Shown here in pieces: positions 9,563 to 18,229 of a DNA stretch of 41,846 nt; position 1 is the first letter of the stretch, and each line of letters begins with the position of its first letter. The notes below the pieces were generated by a model. The model saw only the letters and a program-made list of their open reading frames with translations. It searched no databases and was not told the DNA's origin. The position numbers and the translations under genes are program-made. Source of the DNA: Methylococcales bacterium (GTDB taxonomy: Bacteria; Pseudomonadota; Gammaproteobacteria; Methylococcales; Methylomonadaceae); contig QVQD01000121.1 in assembly GCA_003584875.1 (NCBI GenBank), forward strand, positions 1 through 41,846. Reading direction: 5' to 3'.

Positions 9563-10345
9563 TTACCCCCTGGTCGGCGTTGCGACAGGCGAAATAGAAT
9601 TAGATGACCAAGCAGCAGCTTCGAATTTCTTGCGGTATTCTTCGCCTTGGGCACCCTTCAGAAGGGTTTGGTATTGCGCCTCGTATGTCGGACCCATTTG
9701 AGGATCGTTCGAAGCTGGGCCAAAGTTGCGCTGGAACTGGCTGATATAAATCATAGATGCCTGGAGCAGCATATCAGGCAGATACGTGCTGATAAACGTC
9801 GTTCCGGTGTTCGCCAGGGCCGTCGTAGCGTTGACAGCAAGGGTCTGCATGCGGACCAAGCCAGTCAGCGTCACCGGATATGATTGGTCCGGGTATGGGC
9901 CTACGATGTAAATCTGGGACGTGTTGCCATATGTGGCTGCGTCGCCGCCGTATGGCGCGAAGTATGCCGGCATCGCCGTGTATGCAGTATCCCCGTAGAC
10001 ATTTTGCAGAACTTGCTTGGAAACGGGCAGCAAGGGATAGGTCGCGCCGCCAGAAACAATAGAAATGGTCTGCAAGGTGACGAAATCGTTGATACTCAAG
10101 GTCAGCAAATTGCTGCCGGCAGTCAGTGTGTAGCTAGTGTTGCTCGAAATGGCTGGGAAAAGGTCTAAATCACGCTGAATGCGCAATTCGGCGTAATTCA
10201 GCATCTGCGGGATAATGGCGTTAAACGCAGCATCGACACCGACAACAACACCGCTTGACGTCGTCGTGTTCACAATGGCCATCGTCGCCACCTGGGTGAC
10301 GTAGCCGTTGTAGGTCAGAGGTGTCGTGGCCGGAGAAGTGGTCAT
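9563..10345 (-). CDS. Head-tail adaptor/tail tube-like structural protein
   Basis: This 260-residue protein contains MLNYAELRIQRDLDLFPAIS, then a beta domain (YTLTAGSNLLTLS, FVTLQTISIVSGG), IYIVGPYPDQSYPVTLTGL and a helical C-terminus (PDMLLQASMIYISQFQRNFG). This layout is typical of short adaptor proteins that sit between portal and tail in environmental podoviruses. Its ATG overlaps the stop of the upstream 77-residue gene in an ATGA arrangement, so translation is probably coupled. The exact place in the connector stack cannot be read from sequence. Confidence 0.55.
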   Translation of the reverse strand: MTTSPATTPLTYNGYVTQVATMAIVNTTTSSGVVVGVDAAFNAIIPQMLNYAELRIQRDLDLFPAISSNTSYTLTAGSNLLTLSINDFVTLQTISIVSGGATYPLLPVSKQVLQNVYGDTAYTAMPAYFAPYGGDAATYGNTSQIYIVGPYPDQSYPVTLTGLVRMQTLAVNATTALANTGTTFISTYLPDMLLQASMIYISQFQRNFGPASNDPQMGPTYEAQYQTLLKGAQGEEYRKKFEAAAWSSNSISPVATPTRG

Positions 10346-10575
10346 TTATCGGCCTTGTTATCCAGTTTGTCGAAAATCTTTTCGAACATATTGCGGATTT
10401 CCCGCATTGTATCATTGAAGTCTGTTTTTGACACATAACTTGTTGGCAATGATACTTCGATTTTTCTAATATCTGTTTGTAAGTCTTTGACGGATTGATA
10501 GAGTTGACGTGCAAACCATCCAATGACAGCCAAGATGGCTCCCCCGACTAGGTTAATGGTGGTTTGCACGTCCAT
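10342..10575 (-). CDS. Small membrane-anchored coiled-coil protein
   Basis: This 77-residue protein has one N-terminal membrane segment (about residues 6-26, INLVGGAILAVIGWFARQL). A charged coiled coil follows (VKDLQTDIRKIEVSLP ... FNDTMREIRNMFEKIFDKL). Similar short proteins are common among tail genes of environmental phages and have no agreed function. A single membrane helix plus a cytoplasmic or periplasmic coil would fit a lysis or membrane-ejection accessory, but the plus-strand cassette already supplies lysis candidates. Confidence 0.6.
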   Translation of the reverse strand: MDVQTTINLVGGAILAVIGWFARQLYQSVKDLQTDIRKIEVSLPTSYVSKTDFNDTMREIRNMFEKIFDKLDNKADK

Positions 10576-10584
10576 TTTGGCCTC

Positions 10585-10797
10585 TTAGGCGGCAGGGGTT
10601 TCGGATGCCGGTGCAGCAGGTGCATCGGCGGTGACGGTCGCTTGCGGCGCTTCCGGCGTCACGCCCATCTGCGCTTCCGCCATGCTCTTGATCTTGACGA
10701 TCAGATTGGCGACTTCCTTGAACGGGCGTTCGGCAAGCGCCATCAGGATGGAGTTCAGTTCTTCGACGGTGTGTTCGATGGTGACGAGGATTGACAT
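10585..10797 (-). CDS. Conserved small phage protein, helical with Ala/Pro tail
   Basis: The product is 70 residues. The ATG at 10797 (MSILVTIEHTVEELNSILMA) is preferred over an upstream in-frame ATG because it has GAGGT at a proper distance. Residues 1-46 form a short strand and two helices (TVEELNSILMALAERPFKEVANLIVKIKS); the rest is an Ala/Pro/Thr linker. Such proteins often lie in tail modules of tailed phages. The function is unknown. Confidence 0.6.
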   Translation of the reverse strand: MSILVTIEHTVEELNSILMALAERPFKEVANLIVKIKSMAEAQMGVTPEAPQATVTADAPAAPASETPAA

Positions 10798-10857
10798 TGT
10801 GACCTCTTTGGTTGGTGGTAGAAGCAAAGACGTTTTATCTTGGTTCGCGGTGGCGGT

Positions 10858-11853
10858 CTACCTGAACATGAAAAAGAAGTTGTTGGTGTTGGTGTAGACG
10901 AGGACGACGAAGCCGTTGCCACCAATCGAGTTTCCTGAAGCCGCGCCACCCGCACCGGCACCGTAGGGTGCCTGCCCCGGCTGAGTCGTGTCGGAGCCGC
11001 CGTTGCCGCCACCAGCGCCAACAGACACACTTGTGGATGAGTCAGTGAAATCGGCTGGGTAGGTCCCAGAGCCGCCGACAGTGTTGGTGGTACGGAACCC
11101 GCCGCCGCCGCCGCCGCCGAGGGTAGTCGTGCCGTTTCCTGCCGGCGTGGATGATGTTGCACCAGCACCACCAAAACCGCTCGAATAACCTGAGTTTCCA
11201 CCGGCGCCGCCAGCCGTTGACGTGCCGTTGCTTCCGTTGGAACCATTATTGCCGCCCCCGGCCGTCGAGGTACCGCCGCCGCCGCCGCCGCCAGAACCGC
11301 CAGACCCAGATGCGTAACCAGCACCACCAGCACCCCCCGAGTTAGCAAAACCACCGGGAGTGATTATGGGGGCGCCGCCGCCACCGCCGCGATTGTTGTT
11401 TTGTGAGGTTTGCCCGGCACCGCCTGCAGATCCGGCGAGTGTTGCCGCACCGCCGCTGTTTGCTACTGTTCCCCCCGCCCCCGCCGTTGCCGCAGATGCC
11501 GCGCCTCCGCCAGCCGCCAGAACTCCGCTGGTTCCGGTAGACCCGGTTCCAGGGCTGGCGTTGGTGCCGATATTGGCCCAGGTGGCACCGCCTGCCGCAC
11601 CGCTGGAGCCAGCGCCAATCGAGACGTATATCTTGGTCTGTCCCGGCGTGATCGGAGCGGTGACATACACGTTGCTTGTGAATGCAGCCGCACCCGATCC
11701 GCCACCGCCGGCCCCAGTCGAACCACCGACTGTGCCCCCTCCGCCAGCCCCCAGTGCGATCAACTGGAACGGCTTCGATGCGTTCATGTCCGCTGGCATA
11801 GTGTAGCCAGTGGAGGTGTTGCTGGTCGTATAAACGACTGTTTTGGTTGCCAT
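10858..11853 (-). CDS. Glycine-rich tail adhesin-like protein
   Basis: This 331-residue protein has an N-terminal beta domain (VVYTTSNTSTGYTMPADM ... FQLIALGAGGGG) and long Gly-rich runs (GGGGGGG at several places). It ends with FVVLVYTNTNNFFFMF. The pattern FxxIAxGAGGGG...G closing with VVVY matches the glycine-rich domain family that includes receptor-binding adhesins with polyglycine-helix packing. Downstream of a long fibre gene, a receptor-binding tip role is plausible. Its ATG shares one base with the preceding gene's stop (TAATG), indicating coupled translation. GC content is extreme because of the Gly codons. Confidence 0.7.
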   Translation of the reverse strand: MATKTVVYTTSNTSTGYTMPADMNASKPFQLIALGAGGGGTVGGSTGAGGGGSGAAAFTSNVYVTAPITPGQTKIYVSIGAGSSGAAGGATWANIGTNASPGTGSTGTSGVLAAGGGAASAATAGAGGTVANSGGAATLAGSAGGAGQTSQNNNRGGGGGAPIITPGGFANSGGAGGAGYASGSGGSGGGGGGGTSTAGGGNNGSNGSNGTSTAGGAGGNSGYSSGFGGAGATSSTPAGNGTTTLGGGGGGGFRTTNTVGGSGTYPADFTDSSTSVSVGAGGGNGGSDTTQPGQAPYGAGAGGAASGNSIGGNGFVVLVYTNTNNFFFMFR

Positions 11854-12035
11854 TACGCGCTCGGATCAGTGAACAAGCCGGTGGCGGGGTCGTAAATCCA
11901 GCCGGGCGCGCACGGTGGGCCATCGGTTACGTCAATGGCAAAAGTCCCCGGCTGGCCCCAATCGTCCAGAGAATTTGCAACAACGATGTTGTCCACGATG
12001 TTCGTGACGTTCTCCACGATGGCAACTCGCAGCAT
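11853..12035 (-). CDS. Small tail-fibre-associated protein
   Basis: The product is 60 residues, MLRVAIVENVTNIVDNIVVA then GPPCAPGWIYDPATGLF. The ending, a Gly-Pro-Pro-Cys turn followed by GW.YD..TG.F, is a recurring phage motif in short proteins next to fibres. Start and stop codons overlap both neighbours by one base (TAATG), tying it into a fibre, small protein and adhesin translational chain. The function is unknown; a fibre chaperone or tip accessory is possible. Confidence 0.65.
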   Translation of the reverse strand: MLRVAIVENVTNIVDNIVVANSLDDWGQPGTFAIDVTDGPPCAPGWIYDPATGLFTDPSA

Positions 12036-15000
12036 TACAGCGTCCCCACGGCCAGCACGTCCCAAAAGGAGTCGGCAGAATTATACACGCACCCGACATA
12101 TGCAACACCCGTTGTGGCGTTGCTGGGAGTGGCGGTCGGCAAAGTCGCGCCGATCACGCGATACGCGCCGGATGTCGTCGTCCAAGTGATCGTCTGCGCG
12201 GTGACGGTGCCGTTATTCTTGATGCGCAGCATCAGTTTCTGGCCGTCAGTCGGCGTCCCAGAAGGTGCGGCGATGGTCAAGGTGCCGGTGGCGATGACCT
12301 CATACTGGTCGGAACTATCGCCGGTCGGTGTGACCGTGCCGGTCGTGGTGACGGTGCCAACCCGAGGCGTGACGCGCTTGTTCGTCAACGTGTCGGTCGT
12401 TGCCCGGCCCACAAGCGTGTCGGTGCTAGTCGGTAGCGTCAACGTGCCGGTGTTCACGATTGTGCCGATGACCGGCGACGACAGCGTTGGTCCAGTCCCA
12501 AGAACAACGGAACCCGATCCGGTGCTTGTTGTGACGCCAGTGCCACCAGAGCCGACAGCCAGGGTGCCGGCGAGTGTAATAGTGCCAGCGCCCGTGACTG
12601 GCCCGCCAGATGTCGTTAGGCCGGTTGTGCCACCGCTGACAGCCACGCTGGTGACGGTGCCTGTCGCGCCGTTGGCCACGTTGAGGGTGCCGGTGGTAAT
12701 GGACAGGCCGGTGCCGAGGGAGATGGCTCCAGTGGTGCCGCCAAGGGATGCCACGGTGTTCCCGGTCGTGGCCAGCGTGCCACTGGTCGGGAGCGTGAGC
12801 GTGGTGGCACCGGTCGCGGTGAATGTCGTGCTGAATGCGCCAGACGTTGCCAGGGTGCTGCTATTGGCAATCGTCAGCACGCCGGTTGTGCTGGTGATAC
12901 CAAGACCGTTCAAGCTAGTCGCCAAGGCAGCCCCAAGGGTCGGCGTGACCAGCACCGGGCTGGTCCCGAGGACGTTGGCGCCCGACCCTGTGCTTGTCGT
13001 GACGCCCGTTCCGCCCGAGGCGACAGCAAGCGTGCCGGCAAAGGTGATCGTCCCAGCACCCGTAACCGGTCCACCGGTGGTCGTCAGGCCGGTCGTGCCG
13101 CCACTGACAGCCACGCTCGTCACTGTTCCAGTCGCACCGTTCGCCACGTTAAGGGTGCCAGTGGTGATAGACAGGCCCGTTCCGAGGGTAATGGTTCCGG
13201 TCGTGCCGCCAAGCGATGCAACGGTGTTTGCGGTGGTCGCCAGGGTGCCGGTGGTGGGTAGCGTTAGGGTCGTAGCACCCGTTGCCGTGAACGTGGTGCT
13301 GAACGCGCCTGACGTCGCCAGGGTGCTGCCGCTTGCAAGCGTCAGAACGCCCGTCGTGCTGCTGATCGTCAGACCGTTGACGCTGGTAGCCGTGGCAGCG
13401 CCAAGCGTTGGCGTGACCAGCACCGGGCTGGTCGCCAGGACAATAGAACCAGAACCGGTTGTGGCGTTTCCCAGCGCCGTCAGGGTGCCAGTGGTCGGCA
13501 TAGTTACCGATGTCGTCCCGGTCGTGGTCACGGTCAGCGGGAATGCGCCTACGGTCGTGACGTTGCCGGCGATGGTGATAGTGTTCGTGCCATTGTTGAC
13601 GCCAGTCCCGCCAGAAGCACCGCCAAGCGTTCCGGCGAGGGTGACCGCACCAGTCGTGGCGGTGGACGGCGTTAGGCCCGTCAGTGACGTCTGGAAGGTC
13701 GCCACGCCTGACGTGCCACTTGCACTAATCGTCCCCGCACTCAGCGACAAACCAGAACCAACGACAAGGCCGGAAACAGTTGACCCGGTAGACGCATAGT
13801 AAGCAAGCTGACCGGCAGTCCCGGCGCTGACCGTCCCAGAGCCGCCGCCACCTGAAGCGTTCAGAGTCCCGGACGTGATCGACAAATTGGTGCCAAGGGC
13901 GAGGCTACCCAAGGTCGTGGTGCCAGAGGCGTAAACCAGATTCCCGGCGGTGAATGCCGACAGGCCGGTGCCACCCGCTCCCACAGCAAGCGTGCCGCCG
14001 AGCGTGATGGTCCCGGCAGTGGTGATCGGACCACCCGTGGCAGTTAAGCCAGTCGTCCCGCTGCTGACATTGACGCTGGTGACGGTCCCAGACCCGCCAG
14101 AAGCTGCAATGGTGATCGTCCCGGCGGCGTTGGTGATGGATATGTTGCTGCCGGCAGTCAGGGTGTTGAGCGCATAGCCGGAGCCATTACCAATCAGAAG
14201 CTGACCGTTGGAGGGTGCAGCCGTAAGGCCCGTGCCGCCATATCCAGGGCTGACAGTGGCTGCATTCCACGTCCCGGCAGTCAGTGTGCCGACGCCAGTA
14301 ATGCCCGTGTATGAGCCTGTGAGACGCCCTGAAGGCAATGTGCCTGTCGTGATATTGGTGGCGTTTGTCGCGTCAATGGTGGCCGACGCCACCAAGCCAG
14401 ATACGGCAGACGAAGCAATGGCGATGGCAGTGTTAGAAGCCGCCGTCAGTTGCCCCTGCGCGTTAACAGTGAACGTCGGGACAGATGACGCCGAACCATA
14501 CGAAGAAGCCGTGACGGTGGTGTTTGCCAGGGCAATCGTGCCGGCAGACGTGATCGTCCCGCCAGACAGGCCGGTTCCTGCTGTGATGCTGGTGACGGTG
14601 CCAGACGCGGTCGCCTGCGCCTTCACAAAGGCCGTGGTGGCAATTTGCGTCGAGTTGTCGGACGTGGCCGGCGTCGGCGCTCTTGGCGTGCCAGTGAACG
14701 TAGGAGACGCCAGAGGTGCAGCGCCAAGCATCGTCATAACGCTAGCAACAGACAGGTCAGTCGGCGCTGCTGTCGAACCGGTGTTGTTGCCCTTCAGCGT
14801 CAGCGTCGGCATGGTGCCGAGGTAGTTGTTGGTGACGCCATTGCTGCTCAGGCCAATACTGCCCGTGCTTATGATCGGGTTGCTGCCACTGGCATAGAGC
14901 GGGCTATTGATGGTGAGCGAAGTAATGGCGTTGACGTTGACCGTGGCGAGATTGGCAATGGCCTGCGTCGTCGTGCGGACAGACGTATTCGACTGGACAA

Positions 15001-15067
15001 CCTCAACCTGCTCACTGCCAGTCAGTGCAATGGCTGACGGGAGGTTTGGAATGGTGATGTTAGCCAT
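12035..15067 (-). CDS. Long tail fibre protein with T/G/S-rich repeats
   Basis: The product is 1010 residues. The N-terminus (ANITIPNLPSAIALTGSEQVEVVQ) resembles virion-attachment ends of podoviral fibres. The body consists of short beta repeats such as SGGTTGLTTTGGPVTGAGTI, TLAVASGGTGV and GTLATTGNTVASLGGT, typical of trimeric beta-helical fibres. One large block of 468 bp is duplicated in tandem. The C-terminal domain (about residues 900-1010, TDTLTNKRVTPRVG ... SADSFWDVLAVGTL) is a conserved phage fibre end. It probably contacts the cell surface. Codon use is biased to GGC/ACC/GTG, which creates long spurious open frames on the opposite strand. Confidence 0.8.
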   Translation of the reverse strand: MANITIPNLPSAIALTGSEQVEVVQSNTSVRTTTQAIANLATVNVNAITSLTINSPLYASGSNPIISTGSIGLSSNGVTNNYLGTMPTLTLKGNNTGSTAAPTDLSVASVMTMLGAAPLASPTFTGTPRAPTPATSDNSTQIATTAFVKAQATASGTVTSITAGTGLSGGTITSAGTIALANTTVTASSYGSASSVPTFTVNAQGQLTAASNTAIAIASSAVSGLVASATIDATNATNITTGTLPSGRLTGSYTGITGVGTLTAGTWNAATVSPGYGGTGLTAAPSNGQLLIGNGSGYALNTLTAGSNISITNAAGTITIAASGGSGTVTSVNVSSGTTGLTATGGPITTAGTITLGGTLAVGAGGTGLSAFTAGNLVYASGTTTLGSLALGTNLSITSGTLNASGGGGSGTVSAGTAGQLAYYASTGSTVSGLVVGSGLSLSAGTISASGTSGVATFQTSLTGLTPSTATTGAVTLAGTLGGASGGTGVNNGTNTITIAGNVTTVGAFPLTVTTTGTTSVTMPTTGTLTALGNATTGSGSIVLATSPVLVTPTLGAATATSVNGLTISSTTGVLTLASGSTLATSGAFSTTFTATGATTLTLPTTGTLATTANTVASLGGTTGTITLGTGLSITTGTLNVANGATGTVTSVAVSGGTTGLTTTGGPVTGAGTITFAGTLAVASGGTGVTTSTGSGANVLGTSPVLVTPTLGAALATSLNGLGITSTTGVLTIANSSTLATSGAFSTTFTATGATTLTLPTSGTLATTGNTVASLGGTTGAISLGTGLSITTGTLNVANGATGTVTSVAVSGGTTGLTTSGGPVTGAGTITLAGTLAVGSGGTGVTTSTGSGSVVLGTGPTLSSPVIGTIVNTGTLTLPTSTDTLVGRATTDTLTNKRVTPRVGTVTTTGTVTPTGDSSDQYEVIATGTLTIAAPSGTPTDGQKLMLRIKNNGTVTAQTITWTTTSGAYRVIGATLPTATPSNATTGVAYVGCVYNSADSFWDVLAVGTL
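12741..13676 (-). repeat. 468-bp direct duplication inside the fibre gene
   Basis: The stretch encoding NTVASLGGTTG...LGTGLSITTGTLNVANGATGTVTSVAVSGG and the following segments occurs twice, anchored at 12741 and 13209. The offset of 468 bp equals 156 codons. Copies differ mainly at synonymous positions. It could support copy-number variation in fibre length. Outer limits are approximate. Confidence 0.75.
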
Positions 15068-15068
15068 T

Positions 15069-15794
15069 TTACGGTCCCGTTTGAGGTATCTGGGCGTAGT
15101 TATACGGCAATCCGACCAAGGCGGTAATAATATTCGTCGTATTGGTCAGAAGCGACCCAGATGGAATAGCAGAATAGGTCGAGTAAGTGAAGGCTGTAGC
15201 TGAAGTCACGGTTACTGAATAGAATCCATCGGCATTATTGATCGAAAGACCTTCGATGGATACTTGGCTATTGTTTGACAGGCCATGCGCTGAACTGCAT
15301 GTGACGGAAACCGTGGTCGTGCCATTCGAAATAACCGAAAGGGCAGGTATCTTGGCTCCATACGTCACCGTGCCGACAAGGGGCATCACCGCGCCCTGCT
15401 CAAGACCATTCGGGTTGCCGATCACCTGCGTTGTCGCGTTGTTACCGTCCTGGGTGACGATGTTTACCGCAGGTGGGATAGGTATGCCGGTGATAGGGTC
15501 ATACACAGTCGGCGCGGATGCCGTCCTGTAATCAGTTTCATCCACCGAATAAGGCTCAACACGCGCGTTGATGATGGGCGTAGGGTCTGCCGGCACAATG
15601 ATGGCGCGTAATTGCTCTTGCGGAGTATCATAGCAGCGGTTGCAAACCAGAAAACGCAGGTTTTGCAGCGTGGAACCGCGCCAATCAAACTGCCACTTGA
15701 GGTTTACGTGGTTGTAGAGGAAGCCACACCGGTCACAGATGGCAAAGGCGCGGGGGTTGCGGGCGCTTACCCTCGCCCTGCCATGTGGCCTCAT
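15069..15794 (-). CDS. Structural protein with N-terminal zinc ribbon and Ig-like module
   Basis: The product is 241 residues. Residues about 19-55 contain CDRCGFLYNH ... LVCNRCYD, two CxxC pairs that should bind one zinc. They are followed by TPQEQLRAIIVPADPTPIINAR, a sequence conserved in podoviral tail modules. The C-terminal half has an Ig-like module of the common phage pattern HGLSNNSQVSIEG...GFYSVTVTSATAFTY. The ATG overlaps the upstream HNH endonuclease stop (ATGA). A virion role is inferred from position between adaptor and fibre genes. Confidence 0.6.
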   Translation of the reverse strand: MRPHGRARVSARNPRAFAICDRCGFLYNHVNLKWQFDWRGSTLQNLRFLVCNRCYDTPQEQLRAIIVPADPTPIINARVEPYSVDETDYRTASAPTVYDPITGIPIPPAVNIVTQDGNNATTQVIGNPNGLEQGAVMPLVGTVTYGAKIPALSVISNGTTTVSVTCSSAHGLSNNSQVSIEGLSINNADGFYSVTVTSATAFTYSTYSAIPSGSLLTNTTNIITALVGLPYNYAQIPQTGP

Positions 15795-16411
15795 CTGTAA
15801 TAACTTTCTACTAAAGAATTTCTTTTAGAGCAATTTTCAAATGCCGTAATCACTTGCAGGTTCCAAGGGACGTGCAATCCAGCAACGCCTTCCCCTCGAA
15901 GTGGGATAATATGGTCAACGTGATGTTTAATGCCAGTTTGAATATTCAAAGCCACAGCAATCTCATAATGTTCTTCTATTTGTGCCTTTTGAATTGCAGT
16001 TAACCAATTTGGCATAGCGCGCATTTTTTGCGTTTGTCTTGCGCACACTTTAGCCACACCCCTAGCTGGGTTTTTTTGATACCAAATCCTTTTGCGTGTG
16101 GTTTCCCAAAGGCGATGTATAGGACATTGACGCCTATTCTTTGAGCGCACTTTAGATTCTTGGATTATTTTATCTTTGTTAGCATAATAGTATTCTTTTG
16201 ATTTTTGTTTTTTGCCCGTAGAATGGTTTGCATAGCGCGCGTTTTCTCTGTTTCTATGTTTTTTAGCGCCTTCGACAGTGGAGCGATTTTTACGAACGCT
16301 CTCGCAGTTGCATTTTTTACACCAATAACTAATGCCGTCTTTACGTTGTCTCGCAACGCCAAAAGCGGATAAATCTAAATTTTTATCGCATTTTGAGCAG
16401 TGCCTTAACAT
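15791..16411 (-). CDS. Free-standing HNH endonuclease inserted between tail genes
   Basis: The product is 206 residues. An N-terminal zinc-knuckle pair (CSKC at 5-8, CKKC at 31-34) precedes a Lys/Arg-rich linker. The HNH core lies at about residues 163-200 (HHVDHIIPL, then WNLQVITAFENCSKRNS) and supplies the catalytic His and metal ligands. Such enzymes nick or cut DNA and commonly behave as homing endonucleases. The gene is much AT-richer than both neighbours. It overlaps the upstream stop by one base (TAATG) and the downstream start by four (ATGA), so it sits in the late operon without breaking either gene. Confidence 0.9.
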   Translation of the reverse strand: MLRHCSKCDKNLDLSAFGVARQRKDGISYWCKKCNCESVRKNRSTVEGAKKHRNRENARYANHSTGKKQKSKEYYYANKDKIIQESKVRSKNRRQCPIHRLWETTRKRIWYQKNPARGVAKVCARQTQKMRAMPNWLTAIQKAQIEEHYEIAVALNIQTGIKHHVDHIIPLRGEGVAGLHVPWNLQVITAFENCSKRNSLVESYYR

Positions 16412-17097
16412 TATCTATAATATCCCTGTATCTGCGGACTGATGTATGTCGCTGCGTTTTCCACGTTCTGTTCGGCAGCGATATTATACGCTTCGTCAGC
16501 AATCGGCTTCAGCATCGGGACTTTGTCGGGCGACCAGATCAAGGCAAGGCGGAATGCCAAGGCATAGGCAAACGCTTCCATCCACAAGTAAGGCACATCC
16601 ACCGTTTGACCAGACGTGAAGTTGGCGTCTTGGATTTGGCGCAACCGGTAGTAGCTGAACGACACCTCATTGCCATCTGGGACAGGCCACAGCGTCACGG
16701 TGGGTGCCAGTAGGCGGTCGAACCAAAAAGTTGTAGGCCAACCTTGCTGGGTCTTATTTGGGTAGCTGGCGTATTCAGTGCGGCTTACCGGCATGATGAT
16801 GCGGTCAATAGCCGTAGTTCCTGATCCGGTCGTTACATAACCATCCAGGATCATCACCGTGCTTGGGTCAACGGCATACGTTGAAACCCCCTGCACCAGC
16901 GGCGTTGTGACAAGATCAACCTGCCACAAGTTCACGCCGCGATTAGAGAACGACGCAGCCACCATGTTGGCCGCCATGCGAGCCGATTCCATGTGTTCCT
17001 GCAACAGCGACGTGTTGCGAAGTCCACACAGATTGAAGGCGTAGAGCGTGATTTCGCCCAGCGACGGATTGAAATTATATGTGCCGCTGGTGGTCAT
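16411..17097 (-). CDS. Head-tail adaptor/connector-like protein
   Basis: This 228-residue protein (FNPSLGEITLYAFNLCGLRN, LLQEHMESARMAANMVAASF, RGVNLWQVDLVTTPLVQG, VTLWPVPDGNEVSFSYYRLR, ending ISPQIQGYYR) belongs to a widespread podoviral family placed between capsid and tail genes. The helical N-terminus followed by a beta domain and the WPVPDG turn is typical of short ring-forming connector proteins. The RBS AAGGAT precedes the ATG. The function comes from family and position; the precise ring is unknown. Confidence 0.6.
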   Translation of the reverse strand: MTTSGTYNFNPSLGEITLYAFNLCGLRNTSLLQEHMESARMAANMVAASFSNRGVNLWQVDLVTTPLVQGVSTYAVDPSTVMILDGYVTTGSGTTAIDRIIMPVSRTEYASYPNKTQQGWPTTFWFDRLLAPTVTLWPVPDGNEVSFSYYRLRQIQDANFTSGQTVDVPYLWMEAFAYALAFRLALIWSPDKVPMLKPIADEAYNIAAEQNVENAATYISPQIQGYYR

Positions 17098-17106
17098 AGT
17101 TGATCC

Positions 17107-17898
17107 TTATAGGGTGCCGTCATTCAGGACCAGCACGCCACCGATGTTCACGCCAACGACAGCAGCCGTGGCCGCGCTGGAGGCGATTTGCCACCTGATG
17201 TCGGTGCCAGGGGCATACGCGAACGGGAAGTGGCGCTGAACTTCGTAGAAGGTGTTGAACGGCGACTGTAGGATGATGCGCTGCACACCGGATGGTAAGT
17301 TGATGATGGCCCGGTAGGTCGTATAGTTCACGCTGTTGCCGTTGAAGGACGAATATGCGCTAAACTGATAGCCATACATCGAGTAGCCGGCAGGGACGGT
17401 GTAGACAGCCATCTGCGACGTGCCGACGCTGCTCGTCACACCATTGATGGTCGCCGTGTTGATCTGAGCGTAGATCACCGTGCCGCCCGTATTGGATAGC
17501 GTAATCACGCCAGAAGGATTGGTCGCACTGCCCGAGGAAACAGAGATATTGTTAATGCGGAAGTATTGGTTAACCGTCGGCACATTGGTCGTGCCATTCA
17601 GAACAAGAACTTCGGAAATGGCGTTGTAGTTTGCATCCAGGCCGGAGATCGTAATCGAAGCGGTATCGCCGGCCACGGTGCTGACAAGGTTCATGGTGAT
17701 GGCAGAGGTCGGAAACACGTAGTCCGTAGTGGACATGTTTTCCCAAGCCGTGCGGAACAGGCCTGCGGTTGCCGGAGTCGTGCCATATCCGAAAACATTC
17801 AGCGATGAATGGCCCGTAATCTGACCACGCGACACCTGAAGTTCGAAAGGCTCATAACGACCAGCGCGGGTGATGGATTGGTTGACGACGCCGACCAT
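17107..17898 (-). CDS. Conserved podoviral structural protein
   Basis: This 263-residue protein opens VGVVNQSITRAGRYEPFELQVSRGQI and continues as a beta-rich domain (ITISGLDANYNAISEVLVLNG, NQYFRINNISVSSGSA). It is commonly found directly beside the connector-like gene in environmental podoviruses. No catalytic motif is visible. AAGGAATAAATC upstream gives a good RBS. A tail or collar component is the most economical reading. Confidence 0.55.
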   Translation of the reverse strand: MVGVVNQSITRAGRYEPFELQVSRGQITGHSSLNVFGYGTTPATAGLFRTAWENMSTTDYVFPTSAITMNLVSTVAGDTASITISGLDANYNAISEVLVLNGTTNVPTVNQYFRINNISVSSGSATNPSGVITLSNTGGTVIYAQINTATINGVTSSVGTSQMAVYTVPAGYSMYGYQFSAYSSFNGNSVNYTTYRAIINLPSGVQRIILQSPFNTFYEVQRHFPFAYAPGTDIRWQIASSAATAAVVGVNIGGVLVLNDGTL

Positions 17899-17909
17899 GA
17901 TTTATTCCT

Positions 17910-18179
17910 TTAACACTTCACATCCCAGCGTTTCAGCGCGAGATTGATCCTGCTATTCGGATCGTGCGCCGTCTTCGCTGAAGTGAGTTTTTCTTTCATG
18001 CCGCACATGCGTGTGCGAAAATTATCACGGCGTTGCGCCGATTCTGGGCTGTGCTTGGCTTCAGAAGCCGTAACCGGGCGCTTGATGTTGTGGCCTTCAG
18101 CCTTCAGTGAGGCCCGCCCGCGTTCATTAAGACCGCCAGCCGGGTTCTTGCCCTCTTTGCGTGTCCAAGCGCCTGACAT
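17910..18179 (-). CDS. Small basic phage protein (WTRKEGKNPAGGLN family)
   Basis: The product is 89 residues. The start MSGAWTRKEG at 18179 is preferred because GGAGAAAG lies just upstream; an in-frame ATG further upstream lacks this. The signature AWTRKEGKNPAGGLNERGRAS, then RRDNFRTRMCGMKEKL and LALKRWDVKC, is recognisable from many environmental phages (possibly the DUF6321 group; not checked). It is strongly basic with two cysteines. It lies among structural genes, so it may be a DNA- or capsid-bound accessory. The function is unknown. Confidence 0.65.
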   Translation of the reverse strand: MSGAWTRKEGKNPAGGLNERGRASLKAEGHNIKRPVTASEAKHSPESAQRRDNFRTRMCGMKEKLTSAKTAHDPNSRINLALKRWDVKC

Positions 18180-18229
18180 GGCTTTCTCCAAATGGTTTAC
18201 GGGGGCACTAGGCCCCCGCATACCTTTTG

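Noticed and set aside
11847..13799. A 650-residue open frame on the plus strand, Val/Pro-rich, antisense to the fibre gene
   Set aside because: It is the complement of the repetitive fibre coding sequence, has no RBS and no domain, and its composition follows directly from the Thr/Gly codons on the other strand.
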